Positions 1 to 7,903 of a stretch of DNA of 64,000 nt are shown here, piece after piece; the first letter of the stretch is position 1; every line of letters starts with the position of its first letter. Position numbers and translations under genes: made by a program. The stretch spans positions 2,914,001-2,978,000 of the forward strand of contig NZ_FMIA01000002.1 of NCBI RefSeq assembly GCF_900091615.1. Reading direction: 5' to 3'. The notes below the pieces were generated by a model. It was not told the DNA's origin, made no database searches, and saw nothing but the letters and a program-made list of their open reading frames with translations. This DNA is from Micromonospora yangpuensis. GTDB taxonomy: Bacteria; Actinomycetota; Actinomycetes; Mycobacteriales; Micromonosporaceae.

Positions 1-1
1 C

Positions 2-331
2 AAGAAGCTGGGATCGTTCCCCGCCGAGATCTACGACAACCCGCAGATGCTCGCCCTGGTGGTGCCCGCGCTCCGGGCCGACCTGGCGGTCTGCGCCCAG
101 TACGTCGACGACGGCGCCCGGGTGAACTGCCCGATCGCCTCCTACGGTGGGCGGTCCGATCCGCTGATGGAACGGCCTGACGCGATGGACTCGTGGCGGG
201 ACCGGAGCCCGCAGTACCTGGGTAACAGCGAGTTCCCGGGTGGACACTTCTACATCGACACGCACGCCCTGGCCGTGACCACCGACTTCGTCCGGCACCT
301 GTACCGGTTCGCGGCGCTGGTCGGCAGCTGA
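2..331 (+). CDS. type II thioesterase, C-terminal part (cut by window edge)
   Basis: An open frame enters from the left edge and ends at 331. The visible 109 residues look like the C-terminal lid and core of an alpha/beta-hydrolase type II thioesterase, the editing enzymes that clear mis-primed carrier proteins in PKS and NRPS lines. The end has the family motif GGHFYID, whose His is the catalytic histidine; the serine lies outside the window. A complete paralogue sits at 54382-55137. The gene suggests that a PKS or NRPS cluster continues to the left. Family assignment is fairly secure, substrate unknown. Confidence 0.8.
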   Translation, partial: KKLGSFPAEIYDNPQMLALVVPALRADLAVCAQYVDDGARVNCPIASYGGRSDPLMERPDAMDSWRDRSPQYLGNSEFPGGHFYIDTHALAVTTDFVRHLYRFAALVGS

Positions 332-439
332 CCGGGCACCACGTCTTGGGAGTTCCGGTCGTCGTCCCCGCGGGGTCCACCGTCGTCCGACGGTGGACCC
401 CGCGGTGCGTCACGGCCGGTCGGCAGAGCGGAGAACGAG

Positions 440-868
440 ATGTCCGAGGCCCTGACCGCCGAGCGCCTGCGGGAGCTGATGCCTTTCGCCGCCACGCTCG
501 GGGTGCGCTTCGACCGGCTCGACGCCACCGAGGTCAGCGCCGAGCTGGACTGGTCGCCGGCGCTGTGCACCGTCGGCCAGGTGATGCACGGCGGCGCGCT
601 GGTGTCGCTGGCCGACTCCGTCGGGGGCGTGTGCGCGTTCCTGAACCTCCCGGCCGGGGCGGTCACCACGACCATCGAGGTGAAGTGCAACTTCTTCCTG
701 GCGGTGCGGCGCGGTGTGGTCCGGGCGGTGGCCCGGCCGATGCACGTGGGTCGCAGTGTGATCGTGGTGGCGACCGATCTGCACCAGCTGTCCGGCGGTG
801 ACGCGCCGGCCGGCAGCGGGGCCACCCGGGTCGCGCACGCCGTCCAGTCCCAGCTGGTGCTGCGCTGA
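440..868 (+). CDS. PaaI-like hotdog-fold thioesterase
   Basis: This 142-aa protein has the size and pattern of a single-domain hotdog thioesterase of the PaaI/YbgC type, which hydrolyses acyl-CoA or acyl-ACP thioesters in the cytoplasm. The core contains the characteristic HGGALVSLADSVGG stretch (residues about 50-64), where the HGG and following acidic residue form the usual active site around the hotdog helix, followed by beta strands (TTTIEVKCNFF). It lies about 110 nt downstream of the thioesterase ending at 331 and converges with the MFS gene ending at 888. It could edit CoA or ACP intermediates for a pathway to the left. Substrate cannot be read from the sequence. Confidence 0.8.
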   Translation: MSEALTAERLRELMPFAATLGVRFDRLDATEVSAELDWSPALCTVGQVMHGGALVSLADSVGGVCAFLNLPAGAVTTTIEVKCNFFLAVRRGVVRAVARPMHVGRSVIVVATDLHQLSGGDAPAGSGATRVAHAVQSQLVLR

Positions 869-887
869 GCGGCGTGCGCGGTCCCGA

Positions 888-2312
888 TCAGTGGCGTCCG
901 GCCGGAGTGGGTTGTTGCGCAGGGGGTGCGGGCAGGTCGACCGAGGTCCCGGTCGTCCGGCCGCCGAGCGCCAGCACGGTGGCGATCATGACGGCCACGC
1001 AGCCGGCGATCACGGTGAAGAGCCAGCCCGCGCCGGCCCCGGTCAGCACCGGCAGCAGGACGAAGGGGAGCAGGGCGGCACTGAGCCGGGAGAGCGAGTA
1101 CGCCGCGCCGGCGGCCGTGGTGCGGAAGCCGGTGGGGTACTGCTCGGCCAGATAGACGTGTGAGGCGGTGGAGAAGACGTTGCTCAGCAACGTGTAACCG
1201 AAACCGAAGACCACGACCATGGTCACGTTCGTGGCCAGTCCGAAACCGATACCGCTGGCGGCCATCAGCGCCGCCGACACGCAGATCACCGTCCGCCGCT
1301 CGAAGCGGTCCAGCACGGGCACGGCCAGCAGCGAGCCGACCGGGTAGCCGAGGAAGGACAGCGCGGTGTAGCCCAGGCCCTGCACCACGTCGAACCCCTT
1401 GACCGCGAGCACCTGCGGGGCGAGGGTGCCGAAACCGTAGTACGCCGTGACCGACAGCAGGCAGAACGTCCAGAGCATGATGGTCCGCCGCCGGTACGGT
1501 GCGCTGAACAGCACCCGGTAGCCCGGGGTGGGCGACCGGCGGACCGGCACGTCGGACACCGGTGCCGTCGTGGTCGGCAGCCCGGCCTCGGCCTCCATCC
1601 GGCGGACGATGGCGTCGGCCTCGGCGACGCGCCCCTGTTCGGCCAGCCAGCGGGGGGACTCGACCAGTCGGCGGCGCAACACCCAGATCAGTGCCGTGCC
1701 GAGCGCGCCGAGGATGAACACCCAGCGCCAGCCGGCGAGCCCGAGGATCGTGCGGGGTGCGAGCCAGAGCGCGGCGAAGCCCACCGCGGGCACCCCGCAG
1801 AAGGCGAGACTGTACGCCCAGGCGATGAAGCGTCCCCGGCGTTTGGCCGGCAGCATCTCGGCGAGGTAGCAGTCGGCGAGGGTCTGCTCCGCGCCGATGC
1901 CGACACCGGCGAGGAACCGGGTGACGATCAGCCAGGTGGCGTTGGGGGAGAAGGCACCCAGCAGGGTGAAGCTGGAGTAGAGCAGGAGATTGATCATGAA
2001 AGCCCGGCGGCGGCCGACCAGATCGGAGAGTCGACCGAGCAGGATCGACCCGAAGAACTGGCCGATGAAACCGGAGGCGAGAAAGAGCTTCAGCGATGTG
2101 CCGCCGACGCCGAACTCCAGTTGCAGAACCTTCGAGACGGTGCCGGAGAGATTGCTGTCGAAGTAGTCGAAGAAAAGCCCGACCCCGATGAGCATCGTCA
2201 TCGTACGGTGCGAGCTGACGATCGGCATCCGGTCGAGCCGGGTGCCGATGGAGCCGGTGTCGGCGGCCGGTCGGTGCACGGGTGTGCTGTTCTTGGGCAC
2301 GGCTTTCTCCAT
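888..2312 (-). CDS. MFS transporter (sugar/aromatic-acid porter-like)
   Basis: A 474-aa major facilitator superfamily protein with about 12 predicted membrane segments. The motif GRLSDLVGRRRAF between helices 2 and 3 is the classic MFS loop A signature, and a central hydrophilic loop (residues about 215-260) separates the halves. The frame is open further upstream, but the ATG at 2312 gives a sensible N-terminus (MEKAVPKNSTP) just before the first hydrophobic helix. It lies downstream of the SnoaL-like gene on the same strand, with a strong hairpin at 2482-2526 between them. It resembles the metabolite:H+ symporter group, but import versus export cannot be decided. Confidence 0.85.
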   Translation of the reverse strand: MEKAVPKNSTPVHRPAADTGSIGTRLDRMPIVSSHRTMTMLIGVGLFFDYFDSNLSGTVSKVLQLEFGVGGTSLKLFLASGFIGQFFGSILLGRLSDLVGRRRAFMINLLLYSSFTLLGAFSPNATWLIVTRFLAGVGIGAEQTLADCYLAEMLPAKRRGRFIAWAYSLAFCGVPAVGFAALWLAPRTILGLAGWRWVFILGALGTALIWVLRRRLVESPRWLAEQGRVAEADAIVRRMEAEAGLPTTTAPVSDVPVRRSPTPGYRVLFSAPYRRRTIMLWTFCLLSVTAYYGFGTLAPQVLAVKGFDVVQGLGYTALSFLGYPVGSLLAVPVLDRFERRTVICVSAALMAASGIGFGLATNVTMVVVFGFGYTLLSNVFSTASHVYLAEQYPTGFRTTAAGAAYSLSRLSAALLPFVLLPVLTGAGAGWLFTVIAGCVAVMIATVLALGGRTTGTSVDLPAPPAQQPTPAGRH

Positions 2313-2481
2313 CGTCGGAAGTGCCCGCCGTACGGAGGCGACCGACCTCGGCGCACCATCCGGTGCCGGACGGTTCCGACGACCGTGGGGAGCTCGGCCC
2401 GGGGCGGCGCACGACAGCGGGGTGACAGCAGCACGAAGCTCGCTTTCAACTGCGGGAGGAACCGGTCGGGAACCGTACGGC

Positions 2482-2526
2482 CAGATCTGGCCAAAGTCCA
2501 CGCAAGGAGGACCTTGGCCAGATCTG
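2482..2526 (-). terminator. 18-bp inverted repeat hairpin between SnoaL-like gene and MFS gene
   Basis: Bases 2482-2499 and 2509-2526 form an 18-bp inverted repeat around a 9-nt loop with one non-Watson-Crick position (G-U in the minus-strand RNA). The left arm also contains the 14-bp palindrome GGCCAGATCTGGCC (2479-2492). It lies 64 nt downstream of the SnoaL-like stop codon on the minus strand and 170 nt upstream of the MFS start. It may act as a terminator or attenuator. No U-tract follows, as is common in actinomycetes. Confidence 0.6.
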
Positions 2527-2589
2527 TCGGTGGCCGCCGCGGCGTGGCGGCGGCCGGGGGATGGACGGGGACGCGCCCCGTCGGGTGGG

Positions 2590-2955
2590 TCAGCCGGGCA
2601 GCTTGTCCAGGAACCCGTAGACCGCCTCGAGGCGCCCGTCGGGACCGGCCTTCGCCACGTCGAAGCCGATCGCCAGCGGCTCGCTCGCCCCCTCGGGCGC
2701 CAGGCCCCAGCGGAAACGCGCCACGTCGTGGTGGGCGTCCACCGTGTCCAGGAGGCTGAACACCATCCCGGGGAACTGGTCACGGGCGGCACCGATCAGT
2801 GCGTTGATGCCGTCGTGCCCACTCACGCTCGCCATCGGGTCGATGTAGGTGGCGTTCTCCGTCCACACCTCCCGGATCTTCTCCAGACGCACCTGCGGGT
2901 CCGCCTCGTTCCAGATCTCCAGGTACCGCTCGGCGGTCTTGGCCAGGTCAGACAT
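2590..2955 (-). CDS. SnoaL/NTF2-like small protein
   Basis: This 121-aa protein has the length and the N-terminal pattern (a helix rich in YLEIWNE, then IREVWTENATYIDPMASVSG) of the SnoaL-like branch of the NTF2 cone fold. Such proteins serve as polyketide cyclases, isomerases or hydrolases, but many have no known role. The Asp in YIDP (about residue 39) occupies the position often used catalytically. It is divergent from the enoyl reductase gene at 3168 and upstream of the MFS gene. Fold assignment is good, function unassigned. Confidence 0.75.
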   Translation of the reverse strand: MSDLAKTAERYLEIWNEADPQVRLEKIREVWTENATYIDPMASVSGHDGINALIGAARDQFPGMVFSLLDTVDAHHDVARFRWGLAPEGASEPLAIGFDVAKAGPDGRLEAVYGFLDKLPG

Positions 2956-3044
2956 GATTCACCAACTCCGTTTCCCAGCATGGTCATGACCGTCGGAAGT
3001 GACCGGCCGGGTCGAAACATGTCACGCGGCGGTGGGTGGCGTCG

Positions 3045-3061
3045 ATTACGTACCAGGTAAT
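3045..3061. promoter_or_regulatory. inverted repeat ATTAC-N7-GTAAT in divergent promoter region
   Basis: The 212-nt gap between the SnoaL-like start (2955) and the enoyl reductase start (3168) contains ATTAC (3045-3049) and GTAAT (3057-3061) around seven bases. It is AT-rich against a GC-rich background and placed where a regulator of the divergent pair could bind. Only short half-sites are seen, so this is a weak call. Confidence 0.3.
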
Positions 3062-3167
3062 ACCGGCTCGGCCGATTGATCAGTGCGGTGTCACCGGATT
3101 GTCAGCGGCGCGGCGAAGAATCGTCGCCACGGCGTGGCTCGCCGACGTCAGCGACGAGGAGGTCGTC

Positions 3168-4019
3168 ATGCTGCTGGCCGGAAAGCGGATTCTGGTCACC
3201 GGGGTACTGAACGAACGGTCGATCGCGTTCGCCGCCGCCCGGCTCGCGCAGGAACAGGGCGCGGAGGTCGTGTTGACCGGCTTCGGCCGGGCCCTGCGGA
3301 TCACCCGACGCGTCGCGGAGCGGCTGCCACAGCCCTGCGACGTCCTCGAACTGGACGTCACGGTGCCGGAGCACATCAGCGCGGTCGCCGTCGAGCTGGA
3401 GCGACGCTGGGGGCGACTGGACGGTCTGCTGCACGCGGTGGCCTTCGCCCCGGCCTCGGCGCTCGACGGCGGTTTCCTCGACACCCCCTGGCCGGACGTG
3501 GCCCGGGCGGTGGAGGTCTCCACGTACTCGTTCGCGGCGTTGACCCGGGCCTGTGCCCCGTTGCTGGCCGCCGCCGGCGGCGGATCGGTGGTGGGCCTGG
3601 ACTTCGACGCCCGGCAGGTCTGGCCCGGTTACGACTGGATGGGCGTGGCGAAGGCCGGTCTGGAGAGCTGCTGCCGCTACCTGGCGCACACCCTGGGACC
3701 GCAGGGGACCCGGGTCAACCTGGTCGCCGCCGGCCCGCTGCGGACCATCGCGGCGACCGCCATCGAGTCGTTCGAGGTGCTCCAGCAGACCTGGCGGGAC
3801 AGGTCCCCGCTGGAGTGGGACACCACCGACGCCACCCCGGTCGGGCGGGCGGTCTGTGTCCTGTGGTCGGACTGGCTGCCGGCGGTCACCGGCGAGGTGC
3901 TCCACGTCGACGGTGGGGTGCACGCGATGGGTGCCGGCGGGGTCCGCGTGGCCCGGGCGTCGGTCCCGGTCGTCCCGACCCCGGTGGCATCGGGGGCGGC
4001 GGCGGGGGCGGTCGGCTGA
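3168..4019 (+). CDS. InhA-like enoyl-ACP reductase (FabI family)
   Basis: This 283-aa protein follows mycobacterial InhA closely. It has the Rossmann start GKRILVTGVLNERSIAF with AQEQGAEVVLTGF, the LDFDARQVWPGYDWMGVAK segment with catalytic Tyr155 and Lys162, and the C-terminal DATPVGRAVC and DWLPAVTGEVLHVDGG stretches. Such enzymes reduce trans-2-enoyl-ACP with NADH in fatty-acid elongation. The ATG at 3168 is preceded by GAGGAGG-like bases and matches the InhA N-terminus; the open frame further upstream is not needed. Its stop overlaps the MaoC start by one base, so the two are translationally coupled. The position equivalent to InhA Ser94 is Ala90 here. It could be a pathway reductase or a resistant isozyme. 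Confidence 0.88.
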   Translation: MLLAGKRILVTGVLNERSIAFAAARLAQEQGAEVVLTGFGRALRITRRVAERLPQPCDVLELDVTVPEHISAVAVELERRWGRLDGLLHAVAFAPASALDGGFLDTPWPDVARAVEVSTYSFAALTRACAPLLAAAGGGSVVGLDFDARQVWPGYDWMGVAKAGLESCCRYLAHTLGPQGTRVNLVAAGPLRTIAATAIESFEVLQQTWRDRSPLEWDTTDATPVGRAVCVLWSDWLPAVTGEVLHVDGGVHAMGAGGVRVARASVPVVPTPVASGAAAGAVG

Positions 4020-4513
4020 TGCGCCGGCTCGGTCACCCGGCGGACCTGACCGCCCTGGTCGGCACCGAACTCGGCGTCAGCCGTTGGCGCACCGTCGACC
4101 AGGACGCGGTGGACCGCTTCGCCGCCCTCACCGGCGACCGGCAGTGGCTCCACGTCGACCCGGAGCGAGCCGCCACCGGGCCCTTCGGGCGGCCGGTGGC
4201 GCACGGGTTCCTGGTGATCTCGCTGGTGCCGGCGATGCTCGACGAGGTCATCGAGGTGGCCGGGGTCGACCACACGCTGAACAAGGGCGTCGACCGTATC
4301 CGGATCGTCGCGCCGGTGCCGGTGGGGTCCCGGGTGCGCGCCCGGTTCGACCTGCCCTCCGCGCGGGTCCGGCCGCTCGGCTACGTGGAGGCGGTCTTCG
4401 AGGCGTCCGTGCAGGTGGAGGGAGTCGCTGATCCTGTGCTGCGGGTGGCGGTGACCTACCTGTACCGGGTGGTGGAGGCGGCGGGTCCCGCGAAACCTCT
4501 ACCTCTGAGGTAA
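4019..4513 (+). CDS. MaoC-like (R)-enoyl hydratase/dehydratase
   Basis: A 164-aa single hotdog protein of the MaoC/R-hydratase type, which adds or removes water at enoyl/3-hydroxyacyl thioesters. The hydratase motif is visible as FAALTGDRQWLHVDPERA followed by FGRPVAHGFL (residues about 35-70), including the Asp and His normally used in catalysis. Its start overlaps the stop of the enoyl reductase (TGATG), so dehydration and enoyl reduction are probably coupled on one acyl chain. Its stop overlaps an operator-like palindrome for the next gene. The substrate is unknown. Confidence 0.85.
   Translation: MRRLGHPADLTALVGTELGVSRWRTVDQDAVDRFAALTGDRQWLHVDPERAATGPFGRPVAHGFLVISLVPAMLDEVIEVAGVDHTLNKGVDRIRIVAPVPVGSRVRARFDLPSARVRPLGYVEAVFEASVQVEGVADPVLRVAVTYLYRVVEAAGPAKPLPLR
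4500..4512. promoter_or_regulatory. operator-like palindrome TACCTC-T-GAGGTA
   Basis: A perfect 6-1-6 inverted repeat spans the end of the MaoC gene, just upstream of the XRE regulator. A second copy, TTATCTC-C-GAGGTAA, is at 5470-5484 ahead of the next gene. The two copies flank the regulator gene and share GAGGTAAT followed by GACAG, so they are the best candidates for its binding sites (autoregulation plus target). Confidence 0.6.
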
Positions 4514-4548
4514 TGGACAGCGCACAGAGGGTGTCGCATCATCGGAGG

Positions 4549-5364
4549 ATGACCATCACCGTGAGCAAGCCCGGCGTAGGTGAGCTGCTACGGGACTGGC
4601 GTCGGCGGCGCCGCCTCAGTCAGCTGGAGCTGTCCATCCGTGCCGACATCTCCACCCGGCACCTGAGTTTCCTCGAAACGGGCCGTTCTGTCCCCAGTCG
4701 GGAAATGGTCCTCCAACTCGCGGATCATCTCGATCTGATGCTGCGTGACCGGAATCGACTCCTGCTCGCGGCGGGATACGCCCCCGTCTATCCGGAGAGC
4801 ACCCTGGAGGCACCGGAGTTGGCCGCCGTACGCTCGGCGGTGCGTCAGGTGCTGCGCGGGCACGAACCGTATCCGGCGGTGGTCATCGACCGGTCGTGGA
4901 ATCTGGTGGACGCCAACCAGAGCCTCGCGGTCCTGACCGACCTGGTCGACCCGTCCCTGCTCGCGCCGCCGGCCAACGTCCTGCGCGCGAGTCTGCATCC
5001 GGACGGGCTCGCCCCGCACATCGTCAACCTCGGCGAGTGGCGCGCGCACCTGCTGCACCGGCTGCGCCGGCAGGCGGAGTTCAGCGGCGACCCGGCCCTG
5101 GCCGAGTTGGAGGACGAGCTGCGCGGCTACCCCTGCCGGGACCCTCGGCCGGAGCACGAGCTGCCGCCGGCCAGTGACATCGTGGTCGCCCTGCGGGTCC
5201 GTCGACCGGAGGGGGTGCTGAATCTCTTCACCACCGTCGCCACCTTCGGCACGCCCCTCGACGTGACCGTGTCGGAACTGTCCATCGAGTCGTTCTATCC
5301 GGCCGACGAGGAGACCGCGCGGATGTTGCGGGGTAGCCGGGAGTTGGTGGGCATCGGCCGCTGA
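4549..5364 (+). CDS. XRE-family regulator with MmyB-like ligand domain
   Basis: The N-terminus (residues about 5-65) is an XRE helix-turn-helix: GELLRDWRRRRRLSQLELS, then DISTRHLSFLETGRSVPSR. The remaining 200 residues are the PAS-like MmyB domain, seen in the WNLVDANQSLAVL segment and the C-terminal LNLFTTVATFGTPLDVT stretch. These regulators usually repress themselves and a neighbouring gene in response to a small molecule. The start is uncertain: an ATG at 4513 overlaps the MaoC stop, an ATG at 4549 is used here, and a GTG at 4561 has GGAGG upstream. The palindromes at 4500-4512 and 5470-5484 fit its operators, and the downstream membrane protein would be a target. Confidence 0.85.
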   Translation: MTITVSKPGVGELLRDWRRRRRLSQLELSIRADISTRHLSFLETGRSVPSREMVLQLADHLDLMLRDRNRLLLAAGYAPVYPESTLEAPELAAVRSAVRQVLRGHEPYPAVVIDRSWNLVDANQSLAVLTDLVDPSLLAPPANVLRASLHPDGLAPHIVNLGEWRAHLLHRLRRQAEFSGDPALAELEDELRGYPCRDPRPEHELPPASDIVVALRVRRPEGVLNLFTTVATFGTPLDVTVSELSIESFYPADEETARMLRGSRELVGIGR

Positions 5365-5469
5365 GATCGGCGGTCGTGGGGCAATACCATGTCGTGTCGG
5401 CCGACGTTCGGAGTTTTCCGGAATGTCGTTCTCGAAGGTGATTTTCAATCGCGGGATTCCGCCGGAATC

Positions 5470-5484
5470 TTATCTCCGAGGTAA
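5470..5484. promoter_or_regulatory. operator-like palindrome TTATCTC-C-GAGGTAA
   Basis: A 7-1-7 inverted repeat with one mismatch, 36 nt upstream of the small membrane protein start. It shares the core (A/C)CTC-n-GAGGTAAT-n-GACAG with the site at 4500-4512. This is the predicted target operator of the XRE regulator encoded between the two sites. Confidence 0.6.
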
Positions 5485-5519
5485 TCGACAGTCGGCCGGG
5501 CGGGAGGCATTCTCGAGGT

Positions 5520-5954
5520 ATGACGAATTCAGCTACCGCGGCGAACCGCGGCACTCGCACCGGGGCCAATGCCGGAAAATTCCTGCGGCTCGCGCTCAAG
5601 CTCGACGCCGTCGTCACCGCCGTCAACGGCCTGGCCTATCTGGTCGCCGCTCCGGTGCTGAGCGACCTGTTCGACATCTCCGCCACCAGACTGCGCGGTG
5701 TGGGAGTCTTCCTCCTGATCTTCGGTGTCCTGGTGTGGCTGGTCGGCACCCGGCCGGCCGTCTCCCGGGGTGCCGTCGGTCTCGTCGTCGCGGTGAACGT
5801 CATCTGGGTGGTGGAGAGCCTGGTGGCGGCGGCGACCGGCCTGGGGCTGGGTGACCCCTCGGTCATCGCCCGGGTCTGGATCGTCCTCCAGGCCCTGGTC
5901 GTCGGTCTCTTCGCCGTTCTCCAGCTGATGGGGCTGCGGCGGCAACAGTCCTGA
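5520..5954 (+). CDS. small four-helix integral membrane protein
   Basis: A 144-aa hydrophobic protein with a short basic N-terminus and about four membrane segments (around residues 28-50, 58-77, 83-105 and 113-137), ending in a basic tail. I recognise no named family beyond generic actinobacterial membrane proteins. A GGGAGG ribosome site is 13 nt upstream of the ATG. An operator-like palindrome at 5470-5484 matches one next to the XRE regulator gene, so it is probably controlled by that regulator. A perfect 15-bp hairpin follows the gene. Confidence 0.7.
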   Translation: MTNSATAANRGTRTGANAGKFLRLALKLDAVVTAVNGLAYLVAAPVLSDLFDISATRLRGVGVFLLIFGVLVWLVGTRPAVSRGAVGLVVAVNVIWVVESLVAAATGLGLGDPSVIARVWIVLQALVVGLFAVLQLMGLRRQQS

Positions 5955-5970
5955 GTGCGCCTGGCGCGCC

Positions 5971-6006
5971 ACCCGGGTCGGACGGGATCCTCCGTCCGAC
6001 CCGGGT
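5971..6006 (+). terminator. 15-bp perfect hairpin terminator
   Basis: ACCCGGGTCGGACGG (5971-5985) pairs perfectly with 5992-6006 across a 6-nt loop, 17 nt after the membrane-protein stop. It is a GC-only stem without a U-tract, typical of high-GC genomes. It separates this unit from the methyltransferase gene downstream. Confidence 0.75.
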
Positions 6007-6252
6007 CGGCCCTCGTCGCGGGTCGGGGGTCCCCTGCCGGGTAGACCCACCACGGCACGGACCGACAATTCGTGTAAAACAATCAGATGCATTGACCGGT
6101 ATGCGCGATGTTCGTCGTGAAGTTGCGCGTATCCGGGAACCGTAGAACTCTCCGGCACGACTATGGACAGTGTCACCGCTACCGACGTCGCACCCGTCAA
6201 GGGAGCGCCCGCCGGTCCGCTCGCTGTCACTGTTGCCGGAGGGGAACTGGGC

Positions 6253-6993
6253 ATGAACTGGTACGAGGACGACGAGCTGTGGAGCGGCTTCGCCGAAGTG
6301 CTGTTCACCCCGGAACGAGCAGCCCGTGCGGCGGAAGCCGTCGCCACCTCACCGTTACTGCGGTTCGCGCCGGGCACCCACGTCCTGGACCAGTGCTGCG
6401 GTACCGGTACCTTCACCGTGCCCATCGCCCGACAGGGCCACCACGTCACCGGGGTGGACCTGAGTCCGGCCATGCTGGCCCGTGCCAGGCGGGCCTGCGA
6501 CGACGCCGGAGTCGAGGCCGAACTGGTGCGGGCCGACATGCGTGACTACGTGCGGCCGGCACGGTTCGACGTGGTGCTCAACCTGTACACGTCCTTCGGC
6601 TACTTCGACACCGACGAGCAGAACCTGCGGGTGCTGCGCAACGCGCACGACTCACTGCGCCCCGGCGGCGTGCTGGTGGTGGACCTGCTGGGCAAGGAAT
6701 GCTACGCGAGGTGGGCCGGTCAGCCGAAGGTCGTCGATGTCGAAGACGGTCGGGTCTTCATGCACGACACGGTTCTCGACGGCTGGACCCGGTACCGGAC
6801 CGAGTGGACGCTGGTGCGCGCCGGCGTCGTGCGTCAGGTGAGCCTGACGCAGTGCCTCTACAGTGGCGCCGAGCTGCGTCGGCTCGTCGAGGCGGCCGGC
6901 TTCGTCGACGTGCGGTGTTTCGGCGGCTTCGCCGGCCAGCCGTACGACTGCCACGCCACCCGACTCGTCGTTCGCGGCACCCGGGCGGGCTGA
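6253..6993 (+). CDS. SAM-dependent methyltransferase (class I)
   Basis: A class I Rossmann methyltransferase. Motif I is VLDQCCGTGTFTVPIA, the acidic end of strand 2 is VTGVDLSPAMLARAR, and motif III/IV lies around RFDVVLNLYTSFGYF. I prefer the ATG at 6253, which has GGAGG about 10 nt upstream and begins MNWYEDDELW, a common start in this family; an in-frame ATG at 6163 would add 30 low-complexity residues. The stop is 1 nt before the start of the kinase gene, so it opens the putative kinase/PLP/ATP-grasp/epimerase operon. The methyl acceptor (N, O or C) is unknown. Confidence 0.85.
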   Translation: MNWYEDDELWSGFAEVLFTPERAARAAEAVATSPLLRFAPGTHVLDQCCGTGTFTVPIARQGHHVTGVDLSPAMLARARRACDDAGVEAELVRADMRDYVRPARFDVVLNLYTSFGYFDTDEQNLRVLRNAHDSLRPGGVLVVDLLGKECYARWAGQPKVVDVEDGRVFMHDTVLDGWTRYRTEWTLVRAGVVRQVSLTQCLYSGAELRRLVEAAGFVDVRCFGGFAGQPYDCHATRLVVRGTRAG

Positions 6994-6994
6994 C

Positions 6995-7903
6995 ATGCTC
7001 GTCACCCACCAGGACAGACCAGAGTATCCGCTCGTGCCGGCCCCCACCTGCGTGTCCGGAGTGTGCCACGGCACGCTGGGAGAACTCTTCCAGGGGCCCG
7101 TCTCGTACCGTGGGGTGGAGAGCATCGGCATCGTGTCCTTTCCGGTCGACCGCTACACCTGGGCACACTTCGAGCCCGGGAGTGCCGTCGACGCGCTGCC
7201 GGCCCTGTCCAAGGCGGCCCGGGCGGTTCGCCTCTTCGTGGACCGCTACGGTCTCGAGCTGCCGGCCGGGCGCTGGAGCAGCCACACGGAGCTGGACGTC
7301 GGGGTCGGCATGGCCAGCTCGACCGCCGACATCGTCGCCACGTTGCGGTGCCTGTTCCAGATCTTCAAACTGCCGTACGACGTGCTCGCGGTGACCGAGA
7401 TCCTCGCCCGGATCGAGCGGGCGGACAGCGTCTTCCTCGACGAGTTCGCCCTCTATCTCAGCGACCGGCACACCGTGGTGCGCGGCTTCGGCACCGCGGT
7501 CGGGTTCCACACCTGTTACGTGGTCGAGCCGGCAACGGTCGACACCGCCGCCGTGACGCCCCTGCTGTTGCGGCACTACCGGGCCAACGGCGCCTCCTAC
7601 CGGGACTGCCTGAACGAGTTGCTGGAGGGGTTTCGCGCCGGCGACAGCGCCGGTGTGGCCCACGCGGCCACCGCCAGCGCCGCCCTGTCGCAGCAGGTGC
7701 TGCCCAAGGCGACGTACGACGTGGTGCTGGCCAACCGGGAGCGACTGGGCGCCGACGGGATCTTCGTCGCCCACACCGGCGCGGTGATCGGTTACCTGTT
7801 CGCTCGTCGGCTCGCCCGGCAGCGGATGGACGAGGTGTCCGCCTTCTTCCGCGGGCTCGGCCACCAGTGTTCGTTCGCCTGGGGTGGTTATGGCTATCAG
7901 TGA
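6995..7903 (+). CDS. GHMP kinase related to L-threonine kinase PduX
   Basis: This 302-aa protein has the PduX layout: CHGTLGELFQG near residue 25, FPVDRYTWAHF near 50, the GHMP phosphate loop VGVGMASSTADIVAT (about 102-116) and IERADSVFLDEF (about 140-151). PduX phosphorylates the side chain of L-threonine with ATP in cobalamin assembly. No cobalamin synthesis gene is nearby; the next gene encodes a cysteine-synthase-fold PLP enzyme and overlaps this one by 14 nt. I infer that the kinase makes O-phospho-L-threonine or O-phospho-L-serine, activating the beta carbon for that enzyme. The substrate is not proven by sequence. Confidence 0.85.
   Translation: MLVTHQDRPEYPLVPAPTCVSGVCHGTLGELFQGPVSYRGVESIGIVSFPVDRYTWAHFEPGSAVDALPALSKAARAVRLFVDRYGLELPAGRWSSHTELDVGVGMASSTADIVATLRCLFQIFKLPYDVLAVTEILARIERADSVFLDEFALYLSDRHTVVRGFGTAVGFHTCYVVEPATVDTAAVTPLLLRHYRANGASYRDCLNELLEGFRAGDSAGVAHAATASAALSQQVLPKATYDVVLANRERLGADGIFVAHTGAVIGYLFARRLARQRMDEVSAFFRGLGHQCSFAWGGYGYQ

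Noticed and set aside
250..2412. 720-aa minus-strand open frame
   Set aside because: It overlaps the clear MFS and hotdog genes in another frame, is rich in Arg and Pro, and shows no domain; it is a high-GC shadow.
3168..4513. Assigning the enoyl reductase and MaoC hydratase to the split PKS at 56-62 kb
   Set aside because: They are 50 kb away with many unrelated genes between and have their own coupling; a link would be speculation.
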